DNA of 39,670 nt, taken from Deltaproteobacteria bacterium (GTDB lineage Bacteria > SAR324 > NAC60-12). The DNA is taken from contig NYTS01000093.1 of the NCBI GenBank assembly GCA_002683655.1, forward strand, positions 1 through 39,670, written 5' to 3'. Positions 8,218 through 17,046 of this stretch are shown one piece after another. Below the pieces are notes generated by a model, which saw only the letters and a list, made by a program, of their open reading frames with translations, did no database searches and was not told the DNA's origin. Both the position numbers and the translations under genes were made by a program. Numbering within the stretch: position 1 is the first letter of the stretch; each line of letters starts with the position of its first letter.

Positions 8218-9399
8218 ATGTCATTAGGTTATGAAGGCAGGAAAATAATGGGCTATCGCCGTGAAGAAGGCAGGGTTGGCGTCAGAAACCATGTGCTTAT
8301 TCTTCCTTTGGATGATATTTCCAACGCAGCTTGTGAGGCCGTTGCAAATAACATCAAGGGGACAATAGCGATACCTCATGCATATGGTCGACTCCAGTTC
8401 GGAGAAGATCTTGAGCTACACTTCAAAACAATCATTGGAACTGGATCAAACCCTAACATTGCTGCTTGTGTAGTCATTGGGATTGAGCCAGGTTGGACTC
8501 AAAGAGTGGTAGATGGAATTGCCGCAACAGGAAAACCAGTAGAAGGGTTCTCAATAGAGCAAAATGGTGATTTGAAAACCATTATGAATGCAAGCCGTGC
8601 TGCTAAAGAAATGGTTCATTATGCTACAGAAATTCAACGGGAGGAATGTGATATTTCTGAGTTGTGGATCTCAACAAAATGTGGCGAAAGCGACACGACA
8701 ACTGGGTTGGGTGCTAATCCCACTGTAGGGAACATGTATGACAAACTCCTACCTGTTGGAATAACTGGTTGCTTCGGTGAAACTTCTGAGATTACCGGAG
8801 CTGAGCACATCTGCCGGCGGCGTGCGGTCAATGAAGAAGTTGGAGATCGCTGGTATAAGATGTGGAAAACATACCAAGACGAAGTGATCTTTGCACATCA
8901 AACCGATGATCTTTCCGATAGCCAGCCAACTAAAGGCAATATCACAGGTGGTCTCACTACGATTGAAGAAAAAGCTCTAGGAAATCTTGAGAAAATTGGA
9001 CGTACTTCAATGTATAAGGAAATTCTTGGACCAGCTGAGACACCAAACTCAGGTGAGGGGCTTTACTTTATGGATTCTTCATCTGCTGCCGCTGAGTGTG
9101 TGACGATCATGGCGGCTGGTGGATTTGTGATCCACACCTTCCCAACTGGGCAAGGTAACGTGATTGGCCACCCAATAGTGCCTGTGATCAAAATTACAGC
9201 GAATCCGAGAACTATCCGGACAATGAGTGAACACATTGATGTCGATGTTTCAGGAATTCTAAGAAGGGAAATGACAATTGATCAGGCGGGTGACGTCTTG
9301 ATCGAAATGATCTGCCGAACTGCAAATGGTAGAAACACCGCAGCAGAAGCACTTGGACATCGAGAATTTTCAATGACAAAGCTTTATCGAAGCGCGTAA
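8218..9399 (+). CDS. suyB: (R)-sulfolactate sulfo-lyase large subunit (SuyB), UxaA family
   Basis: The large catalytic subunit has 393 residues. The track begins at a TTG (8212), but the ATG at 8218 has GGGAG eight bases upstream and gives [15 protein letters not shown], so I use it. It shows the UxaA-family opening [19 protein letters not shown], the [19 protein letters not shown] segment, and [14 protein letters not shown], which belong to the metal-dependent dehydratase or sulfo-lyase core. It is split from the SAF subunit, as in described SuyAB enzymes. It is the last gene of the rightward operon and ends head-on with the exporter gene. Confidence 0.86.
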   Translation: MSLGYEGRKIMGYRREEGRVGVRNHVLILPLDDISNAACEAVANNIKGTIAIPHAYGRLQFGEDLELHFKTIIGTGSNPNIAACVVIGIEPGWTQRVVDGIAATGKPVEGFSIEQNGDLKTIMNASRAAKEMVHYATEIQREECDISELWISTKCGESDTTTGLGANPTVGNMYDKLLPVGITGCFGETSEITGAEHICRRRAVNEEVGDRWYKMWKTYQDEVIFAHQTDDLSDSQPTKGNITGGLTTIEEKALGNLEKIGRTSMYKEILGPAETPNSGEGLYFMDSSSAAAECVTIMAAGGFVIHTFPTGQGNVIGHPIVPVIKITANPRTIRTMSEHIDVDVSGILRREMTIDQAGDVLIEMICRTANGRNTAAEALGHREFSMTKLYRSA

Positions 9400-9408
9400 A
9401 TGATGATT

Positions 9409-9441
9409 GGGTGATCAATCAATATTACGTGTTGATCACCC
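9409..9441. terminator. Hairpin between convergent suyB and yeiH-like genes
   Basis: GGGTGATCAA at 9409-9418 and TTGATCACCC at 9432-9441 form perfect 10-base arms. The right arm lies inside the last codons of the leftward exporter gene. It is placed to stop both transcripts, but neither side has a strong T-run, so the termination role is inferred. Confidence 0.4.
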
Positions 9442-10567
9442 CAACCAAAAGATAGCTCACTAGCCCAACTGTTGAAGCAGCAAAGCAACCAACTGCGAAA
9501 GGTTTTAAACCCAACTCTTTAAGATTTGCAAATCTGGTATTTAATCCAATTGCAGCCAAGGCAATAACTAATACCTGAACTGTAAACAACTTAACAATCC
9601 CACCAAATCCCTTCCAATCTTCTTTAGAAATCACTCCAACAACTTTCTCAGTAGATTCTAAACTAAAATCTCCTAGTGACCTAACAGTTGCCATCAATAA
9701 AAACCAAATTATAAATAGAGGGAAATACCTTTGAAGTTTGAGTTTCGGTTGTGATTCGATTGTATATTCATTCTCAAAATTATCTCCATAAATTGAAGAG
9801 AAATACGCAATTAAAGGTAAGACAAAAATCATGCATATATTTCTCAATAATTTTGTGATGACAGCAATTTCTAAAGTTAGAGGTTGATTAAAAAGATCCG
9901 CATAAAGTAAGGCTGAACCCGTCACTTGTGATGTGTCATGAACAGCTGTACCCAAGAAGTAACCAACTTTCGTGGGATCATTTTCAAAAAGATGATTTGC
10001 TAAATACGGATACCCAATAGTGGCTAATATCCCAAAGACTGTAATCACCGAAACAGCATAAGCAATCTCTTCCTTCTTGGCCCGAATGATTGGACCAGTT
10101 GCCACAATCGCTGTAACTCCGCAGATTGAAGTACCTACTGCTATCAAAATCCCCAGATTCGTTGGAAGACCAAGCATCCTAGATAGAAAAATCGTAAAAA
10201 TGATCCCGGTGATAATGCAGCCTAAAACAACTGGGATAGCCTCTAGGCCAGAATCAAAGATATTAGAAAGACTCAATTGAAATCCAAGAAGGACAATCCC
10301 AAAACTTAACACTTTTTTTCCAGAAAAAATCAATCCTGAATCACATGATTTTGGAATTGAGATTAGATTGCTGACTAAAATTCCAATGATGATAGCAAGC
10401 ATTACTGGAGAGATGGGTGATTTCTCAAAACTCAAAATATCTTCACCAATTATTTCACTGAGAAGGAAACTGAAGTAACCAACTAACACAGCAAGTAGAA
10501 AACCTGGTAAAATTTCTTTTAATTCTTTAATTTTTGAGTCTGCATATTTTATTGTTACCACTTTCAC
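9425..10567 (-). CDS. YeiH/UPF0324-family putative sulfate or sulfite exporter
   Basis: This 380-residue polytopic membrane protein has about ten hydrophobic segments and the family-typical stretches VLSFGIVLLGFQLS, GTSICGVTAIVA and FLGTAVHDTSQVTGSALLY. Members are found beside sulfonate-degradation genes and are proposed to export the sulfur anion released. Here it faces the SuyAB genes tail to tail. It carries its own upstream AT-rich region, so it is transcribed separately from the hps/suy operon. Sulfite from SuyAB is the likely cargo, but this is inference. The family call is strong. Confidence 0.85.
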   Translation of the reverse strand: MKVVTIKYADSKIKELKEILPGFLLAVLVGYFSFLLSEIIGEDILSFEKSPISPVMLAIIIGILVSNLISIPKSCDSGLIFSGKKVLSFGIVLLGFQLSLSNIFDSGLEAIPVVLGCIITGIIFTIFLSRMLGLPTNLGILIAVGTSICGVTAIVATGPIIRAKKEEIAYAVSVITVFGILATIGYPYLANHLFENDPTKVGYFLGTAVHDTSQVTGSALLYADLFNQPLTLEIAVITKLLRNICMIFVLPLIAYFSSIYGDNFENEYTIESQPKLKLQRYFPLFIIWFLLMATVRSLGDFSLESTEKVVGVISKEDWKGFGGIVKLFTVQVLVIALAAIGLNTRFANLKELGLKPFAVGCFAASTVGLVSYLLVGVINT

Positions 10568-10844
10568 AAGTCCTTTAATAAAATAGATAAAAGCTAGATT
10601 TAAAGCTTAAATTTTTAAAGTAAAAAACAAAATATTCAAGGAGAATAGAAAATAGTTTCTGAGGTTTTCTTTAAATCTAGAAAGGACTGGAGGATTTGAT
10701 TACTGGAGGGGAACTGGTACCGAGAAAACTAGAATTTGAGGAATTAATTTAGGCGAAGTTTGCCTAAGTCAATCAGATTTACTAGGGCAAAAATTTACGG
10801 GTTAGTATTCAACTGCAAACAACTGAGGTTGGAAAATCAGCACA

Positions 10845-11159
10845 TCATTTTGTCATTTTCTCGATCACTGCTTTTCCCTCAGGGCAACTTGCGGACATTG
10901 GGAACTGGAAGCAGAATGCGTTTTGTTCCTGAATGGCTGCTCTGCCGTCTGGACAGGTCACTGATGATGGAAATTCTGCGCAAAAGGTATGCTGCTTAGC
11001 GATTGCATTTTTTCCATCTGGACAACTTGCTGACAAAGGAAACTGTTTGCAAAAATCATCTAATGACGTCTGCCCAGGTTTAGCGGCCTGTTGTGTATAA
11101 CCAACAATGGACATTACTATGCTGAACACAACACCGCCGTAGAGACGTTTTTTCATCAT
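10845..11159 (-). CDS. Small secreted protein with three cysteine-pair repeats
   Basis: The 104-residue product begins with a short positive N-terminus and a hydrophobic signal-peptide-like stretch to about residue 24. The rest is three tandem copies of a roughly 23-residue unit: FC-x2-FP-x-S-x2-CP-[D/E]-G-[K/R]-x-[A/V]-I. Each copy holds exactly two cysteines, which suggests one disulfide per repeat or domain-swapped pairs in the periplasm or outside. GGAGC lies about eight bases before the ATG. I recognise no family. The gene is flanked by intergenic sequence and a strong inverted repeat upstream. Repeat conservation argues that it is a real gene; function is unknown. Confidence 0.7.
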   Translation of the reverse strand: MMKKRLYGGVVFSIVMSIVGYTQQAAKPGQTSLDDFCKQFPLSASCPDGKNAIAKQHTFCAEFPSSVTCPDGRAAIQEQNAFCFQFPMSASCPEGKAVIEKMTK

Positions 11160-11187
11160 TGGGGTGCTCCAAAGTGATTATCGGATC

Positions 11188-11213
11188 ATCAACTTTTTTC
11201 AAAAAAAGTTGAT
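11188..11213. repeat. Perfect 12-base inverted repeat with 2-base centre
   Basis: ATCAACTTTTTT and AAAAAAGTTGAT are perfect complements separated by CA. It lies about 30 bases before the start of the cysteine-repeat gene (leftward) and about 190 bases before uvrA (rightward). It could be an operator, or a hairpin in a 5' leader of the leftward gene. Confidence 0.6.
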
Positions 11214-11403
11214 ACTCTTGAAATACAGTAGCCCAGATCATATTTCAACTTTCTAACAAAACTTTAACAATTCAGTATTTTCCCCATGTAGAAGGCTATT
11301 TCAAAATTCAGCTTGAGGAAATACTTGCAGAGGTAAGCTAAAGATTTGAAACTGTTGGGAATGAAATTTTATTTTCCCTTCAATACCCACCAAAAAGCAC
11401 CTG

Positions 11404-14400
11404 ATGTCCGAAGAGCCAAACAGCAATTTAAATTCTGAACATAGTAATAAAATAAATGACATGATTCGGGTAACCGGTGCTTGTGAACACAATCTGAAGA
11501 ATCTGAGTCTTGATATTCCAAAAGACACTTTGACCGTTTTTACGGGTGTGAGTGGTTCTGGTAAATCATCACTTGCTTTTGACACAATTTTTCAAGAAGG
11601 ACAAAGAAGATTTGTCGAATCGCTATCAGCCTATGCCCGACAATTTCTGGGCCAGTTGGAAAAACCCAAGGTTGAACATATTGAAGGCTTGAGTCCAACC
11701 ATTTCAGTTGATCAGAAAACTGTTAACCGAAATCCCCGTTCGACAGTCGGAACGGTAACTGAAATCTATGACCATCTTCGACTACTTTTTGCCCGTTTAG
11801 GACAACCACATTGTCCTGAATGCAAAACGCCGATTTCCAGTCAAACCCCAGAACAGATTACGGATCATGTTTATGCAGTAGCTCTCGATGAGGCTTGCTC
11901 GCTTTTAGCTCCAATTGTTCGAGAGCGAAAAGGAGAGTATCGAAAGGAAATTCAACAGTGGGTACAAGATGGATTTGTCAGGGCCCGGATTGATGGAAAT
12001 ATTCGTAGGCTTGACGAGGAAATTGAACTTAAAAGATATGAAAAACACAGTATTGAGCTGGTTCTCGACCGACTTGTCTTAAGCTTAGATGAAAAAAGTC
12101 GCCTAACAGAAGGCATTGAAAAAGCGCTGAAAATGAGTGAGGGCTTAGTCATTTTGAACTTCAAGGGAGAAGATCATCTCTTCAGTCAATTGAGTGCTTG
12201 TCCAACTTGCCAGATTTCACTACCGGAACAGGAACCACGACTTTTCTCATTTAATGCTCCCCAAGGCGCGTGTCCAACCTGCAATGGCTTAGGCGAGACC
12301 CGACAGTTTTTGGAAGAGAGACTCTGTGATTCAGAAAAAACTCTTACAGACGGTGCGGTCCAATGTGTGACTGCTAACGGGAATATTCATTTCACAAAAA
12401 TTGATAAATCCCACCTACATGCAGCGGCCAAGATGCTCGGTCTCGATCTGAATTCATCTTGGGGTGAACTACCTGAGCAGCAGAGAGAACAGTTTCTCAA
12501 AGGAAATGCACAAGTTTCTCTTTATGTGGGCAACGTGTTTCGATTCCCTTCCCATCTAAAAAAACAAATCAAAGCAGGTAAGTGGGCTGGTGTGATTCCG
12601 ATTTTGGAATTTGTTTACAGGTTTGCAAAAGGACCCTTGGAGCGTTTTCAAATCCGGGCTGTTTGCCCGGATTGTAGTGGAAGCCGACTGAATGCTATGG
12701 CAAGGGCTGTAACTTTCCGAGATCAAAACATTGTTGACCTAGGTGATTGTTCAGTCACTGAAGCGCTCACTTTTTTTGAAGGTTTGGAACTGACGTACAG
12801 AGAGGAATTGATTGGTCGGGATCTTTTTCGGGAAATTAGTGCGCGCCTTTCTTTCTTAAGTGAGGTGGGACTCGGGTACCTCAGCCTTCAACGTTCGGCT
12901 GCTACGCTTTCTGGAGGGGAAGGCCAGCGTATTCGCTTAGCAAGTCAACTTGGTTCTGGTCTTCAGGGAGTGCTCTACGTCCTTGATGAACCAAGTATCG
13001 GTCTTCATCAAAGTGACAATCAGAGATTGATCAAAACTTTGGAAATGCTACGAGACCGTGGAAACACAGTTTTTGTGGTGGAACATGATGAAGAAACCAT
13101 CCGTGCTGCTGATCATATTATAGATATTGGACCAACAGCGGGCCGAGATGGGGGAAACATTACTGCACAAGGTGGCTATCAAAAGATTCTGGACTCTCGT
13201 GAATCTGTTACAGCCCAGTTCTTAGTAGGAAAAGAAAAAATGCCAGTTCCTACAGAACGAAGAACTCCAGATGGAAGATTTTTATCAATTAGAAATGCCC
13301 GTTTGCATAATCTGTTGGGCTTGGATGTCGAAATTCCCCTGGGACTATTTGTCGTTTTGGCTGGAGTCAGTGGCTCCGGAAAATCGAGCCTAGTGCATGG
13401 AATCCTGAGACCAGCCTTATTGCAACATCTGCAAGGAAACGGAAAAGATGACTCTAATGAACCGACCGAGGAGGAAACATCAAAAGAAATCAAAGGGAAG
13501 TGGGATCATGTTACTGGTCTGGAACATCTGGATCGACTGATTGAAATCAATCAGTCCCCCATTGGTCGAACTCCAAGAAGTAATCCGGCTACTTACACCA
13601 AAGTTTTTGACCTGATTCGTGATCTCTTCACCATGCTTCCAGAGTCAAGGATTCGTGGATACAACAAGGGGCGATTTTCCTTCAACGTCAAAGGAGGGCG
13701 ATGCGAAGACTGTAAGGGGGCTGGGTTGAAAACCATTGAAATGCAGTTTCTGAGTGATGTCCAAATTCCCTGTGAAACCTGCGACGGCAAGCGATTCAAT
13801 GCCGAAACTCTGCAGATCCGTTACAAGCATAAAACGATCTTTGAAATTCTTGAACTGACAATCTCAGAAGCTGCTGAACTTTTTGAAAACCAACCAAAAA
13901 TCCTTCACATCCTTCAGACTCTGCTAGATGTCGGCTTGGGGTATGTCAAGCTTGGGCAGCCATCTACGACCCTCAGTGGGGGCGAGGCTCAACGTGTAAA
14001 GTTAGCTTCAGAATTACGAAAAAAATCCACAGGTCGGACACTGTATCTCTTGGATGAACCTACGACAGGACTTCACTTTCAAGACATTCGCACGCTGCTA
14101 CAGACTTTGGATCGCTTGGCTGAACAGGGTAATAGTGTGTTGGTCATTGAACACAATCTCGATGTTTTGCGCTTTGCCGATCAAGTCATTGAATTGGGAC
14201 CAGGTGGGGGCAAATTTGGTGGTAAATTGGTGGGCAAGGGTACCCCAGAGGAATTGGCTGAATTAAATACTTTAACGGGCGGATTCTTAAAACCACTATT
14301 GGAGACGCAGTTAGGTGAAGAATCTTCCAGAGCTAGGGAAGTCAACGAACGCAATGCAATAAATGGTTTTCGGAGCGAAAGAAAAGAGCGAGATCTAGTT

Positions 14401-17046
14401 GTTCGGGGTGCTAGCAAAAACAATCTGCGCCATGTGGATGTTGAAATCCCAAAGCATCAGTTTACGGTCATTACAGGGGTCAGCGGATCGGGTAAGACTT
14501 CCCTTGCCTTTGATACCATCTTCGCGGAGGGGCAGGCTCGATATGTTGAATCCCTCTCCACTTATGCAAGAAGGTTTCTCGGCAGAATGGACAAGGCCCC
14601 TGTTGATAGCATTGATGGACTTGCTCCAGCGATTGCGATTAATCAGAAAGCTTCCAGTCGTAATCCCCGCTCCATTGTTGCAACTACCACCGAGATTTTT
14701 GACTATCTCCGTCTTTTATACGCAAGAATTGGAGTTGCTCATTGCCCAAAGACAGGGTTGCCTCTGGAAAGCTTCACGGCAACTCGGGCTGCCAAATTCC
14801 TTATAGATCATTATGATGGAGATCGGCTTGAAATTCTGGCTCCATTGTTTAGGTCTGATTCCAAGCATCCCACCTTACTAAAGCATCCAAAGGAATTTCC
14901 AGAACATCAGGCAGCGCTTCAACAATCTGGATTCCTGAGAGTTTACGTGGGGGATAAATTAATTTTGTTTGATGATTGGGAGTCCGAATCAAAAAAACTT
15001 AAACTTACCAAGTCTGTAGCGGTTTGGTTGGTGGTGGATAGGATCAGAGTGAGTGTCGATGAACAGCAAAGATTAGCCGAAAGCGCTAGCATCGCTTACG
15101 AACAGGGAATTGGCTTGTTCTGCGCTCGTCGTCCGGACGACCAAAAGATGATCTGGTTTTCTGAAGTCCCGGGCAATGTTCAAAGCGACTACTACTTGAC
15201 TCAAGATCTCAATCCAAGAATGTTTTCCTTCAATTCTCACGTTGGAGCATGTCCAGATTGTGATGGACTTGGTGAAATTGAACTGACTGGAAATTCGGAT
15301 TTTGATGAAGACGCAGATTTGGATTCACTAGTTTTTCGTTCTTGTAAAACATGTGATGGTGAAAGGTTAAAGCCCGAGTATCGATCTGTTCTGATTCGAC
15401 AGAGGAATATCCTCCAGTTGTGCAGATTGCGAGTAGACGAGGCCCTGCGAGAAGTGAGTACTTGGGAACTCAGCGCAACCGAACAGGCGATCGCTGAACA
15501 AGCGCTTCAGGAAATCCTCAGTCGTTTGAAATTCCTTCGCAATGTAGGTCTTGGATACCTCACATTAGATCAGCGATCCAACACGCTTTCAGGTGGCGAG
15601 GCTCAACGTATTCGTCTGGCATCTCAAATCGGCTCAGGGTTGACCGGGGTGCTGTATGTCTTGGATGAACCTACCATTGGCCTACACCCGAGAGATACCG
15701 AGCGATTATTGAAAACTTTGCTACAGCTACGTGACCTTGGAAACACGGTCCTGCTAGTTGAACATGATCTTGATGTTATCAATCGCGCGGATCATCTGAT
15801 TGATATTGGTCCAGGGGCTGGACACTATGGTGGAAAAATCATCGCATGTGGAACACCAGGAGACCTAGCCTTGGATTCAGAATCCCTCACAGGGCAATAC
15901 TTGAGTCATCGACAAAGAATTCCGATACCACACAGGAGACTTCCCAATCCAGCACGACAGATCACGATCTCAAACGCCAAGACAAATAACCTCAAGGACA
16001 TTTCCGTTGCCATCCCAAAGAGTTGTCTGACTGTTGTGACCGGCGTGAGCGGTTCAGGCAAATCTTCTTTGATCATTGATGTCCTGCAGAAAGCGGTCGC
16101 AAAGAAGCTTTCTGGGTATGTTGGTGAAATCGGAAAACACAAGACGATCAATGGACTAGAGCAATTAAAATATCTCAGAATCATTGATCAAGAGCCGATA
16201 GGGCGTACACCCAGAAGTAATCCCTCAACGTATACAGGCGCACTGTCGCCAATCCGGGATCTTTTTTCACAACTTCCTGCATCAAGGCAAAGAGGATTTG
16301 CTCCAAGGCGTTTTTCTTTTAATTCCGTCGAAGGAAGATGCGCGGCCTGTGATGGTCTGGGATATCATCTGATTGAAATGCACTTTCTCTCCGATGTTTG
16401 GGTAACTTGTGATCAATGTCAGGGCAAGAGATACAATCGAGAAACTTTGAGTGTAGAGTTCAAGGGACACACAATCGCAGATGTACTCAACCTTGAAATT
16501 GAACAGGCTTGTCAACTGTTTGCAGCCCAGCACAAGATCTTAAGAATTCTGCAAACCATGAGAGATGTGGGTCTTGGCTATATGAAATTGGGTCAGGCAG
16601 GGAATACTCTGTCAGGAGGGGAAGCACAGAGGCTGAAGCTCTCGGCTGAACTCTCTCGCAGATCAAAAGGAGAAACACTTTATATTCTTGATGAACCAAC
16701 CACGGGTCTGCACATTGATGATGTGAGGCGTTTATTAGAAGTACTGCATAGAATTGTGGATGATGGGGGAACAATGGTGATCATTGAGCACAATTTGGAA
16801 GTCATCAAATCAGCTGATTGGGTTATTGATCTTGGACCAGAAGGGGGTATTCACGGAGGGGAGGTGGTCGTCACTGGAACCCCTGAGCAAGTCATGGCTT
16901 GTGAATCGAGTCATACCGGAAGAGCACTTTGGCCTGTTCTTAGAAAGCAGATGTTTGAAGGGAAACGCACCAAAACCAGTTCATCAAAAAATAATTTGAT
17001 TTCTCAGCAGCAACCATCATGGAATTCCAGACTTACGGCTGACTAA
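11404..17046 (+). CDS. uvrA: Double-length excinuclease ABC subunit UvrA (tandem-fused)
   Basis: The 1880-residue protein is two UvrA copies in one uninterrupted frame; single UvrA is usually about 940 residues. Four ATPase modules are visible. Walker A motifs (GVSGSGK[S/T]S) are near residues 45, 652, 1024 and 1545. Signatures are LSGGEGQRIRLASQ, LSGGEAQRVKLASE, LSGGEAQRIRLASQ and LSGGEAQRLKLSAE, each followed by a Walker B of the LDEP type. Both copies keep the C-terminal zinc module (GRC-x2-C with later C-x2-C). The second copy has lost some cysteines elsewhere: HCPECKTP becomes HCPKTGLP, and the CPTC before LFSFN is absent. The protein recognises DNA damage with UvrB. Chlamydial UvrA has comparable length. 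The start at 11404 has a weak ribosome site; an ATG at 11461 is an alternative. Confidence 0.95.
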   Translation: MSEEPNSNLNSEHSNKINDMIRVTGACEHNLKNLSLDIPKDTLTVFTGVSGSGKSSLAFDTIFQEGQRRFVESLSAYARQFLGQLEKPKVEHIEGLSPTISVDQKTVNRNPRSTVGTVTEIYDHLRLLFARLGQPHCPECKTPISSQTPEQITDHVYAVALDEACSLLAPIVRERKGEYRKEIQQWVQDGFVRARIDGNIRRLDEEIELKRYEKHSIELVLDRLVLSLDEKSRLTEGIEKALKMSEGLVILNFKGEDHLFSQLSACPTCQISLPEQEPRLFSFNAPQGACPTCNGLGETRQFLEERLCDSEKTLTDGAVQCVTANGNIHFTKIDKSHLHAAAKMLGLDLNSSWGELPEQQREQFLKGNAQVSLYVGNVFRFPSHLKKQIKAGKWAGVIPILEFVYRFAKGPLERFQIRAVCPDCSGSRLNAMARAVTFRDQNIVDLGDCSVTEALTFFEGLELTYREELIGRDLFREISARLSFLSEVGLGYLSLQRSAATLSGGEGQRIRLASQLGSGLQGVLYVLDEPSIGLHQSDNQRLIKTLEMLRDRGNTVFVVEHDEETIRAADHIIDIGPTAGRDGGNITAQGGYQKILDSRESVTAQFLVGKEKMPVPTERRTPDGRFLSIRNARLHNLLGLDVEIPLGLFVVLAGVSGSGKSSLVHGILRPALLQHLQGNGKDDSNEPTEEETSKEIKGKWDHVTGLEHLDRLIEINQSPIGRTPRSNPATYTKVFDLIRDLFTMLPESRIRGYNKGRFSFNVKGGRCEDCKGAGLKTIEMQFLSDVQIPCETCDGKRFNAETLQIRYKHKTIFEILELTISEAAELFENQPKILHILQTLLDVGLGYVKLGQPSTTLSGGEAQRVKLASELRKKSTGRTLYLLDEPTTGLHFQDIRTLLQTLDRLAEQGNSVLVIEHNLDVLRFADQVIELGPGGGKFGGKLVGKGTPEELAELNTLTGGFLKPLLETQLGEESSRAREVNERNAINGFRSERKERDLVVRGASKNNLRHVDVEIPKHQFTVITGVSGSGKTSLAFDTIFAEGQARYVESLSTYARRFLGRMDKAPVDSIDGLAPAIAINQKASSRNPRSIVATTTEIFDYLRLLYARIGVAHCPKTGLPLESFTATRAAKFLIDHYDGDRLEILAPLFRSDSKHPTLLKHPKEFPEHQAALQQSGFLRVYVGDKLILFDDWESESKKLKLTKSVAVWLVVDRIRVSVDEQQRLAESASIAYEQGIGLFCARRPDDQKMIWFSEVPGNVQSDYYLTQDLNPRMFSFNSHVGACPDCDGLGEIELTGNSDFDEDADLDSLVFRSCKTCDGERLKPEYRSVLIRQRNILQLCRLRVDEALREVSTWELSATEQAIAEQALQEILSRLKFLRNVGLGYLTLDQRSNTLSGGEAQRIRLASQIGSGLTGVLYVLDEPTIGLHPRDTERLLKTLLQLRDLGNTVLLVEHDLDVINRADHLIDIGPGAGHYGGKIIACGTPGDLALDSESLTGQYLSHRQRIPIPHRRLPNPARQITISNAKTNNLKDISVAIPKSCLTVVTGVSGSGKSSLIIDVLQKAVAKKLSGYVGEIGKHKTINGLEQLKYLRIIDQEPIGRTPRSNPSTYTGALSPIRDLFSQLPASRQRGFAPRRFSFNSVEGRCAACDGLGYHLIEMHFLSDVWVTCDQCQGKRYNRETLSVEFKGHTIADVLNLEIEQACQLFAAQHKILRILQTMRDVGLGYMKLGQAGNTLSGGEAQRLKLSAELSRRSKGETLYILDEPTTGLHIDDVRRLLEVLHRIVDDGGTMVIIEHNLEVIKSADWVIDLGPEGGIHGGEVVVTGTPEQVMACESSHTGRALWPVLRKQMFEGKRTKTSSSKNNLISQQQPSWNSRLTAD

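Noticed and set aside
10760-10999. 79-residue rightward ORF
   Set aside because: It overlaps the cysteine-repeat gene on the other strand, has no ribosome site and no recognisable features.
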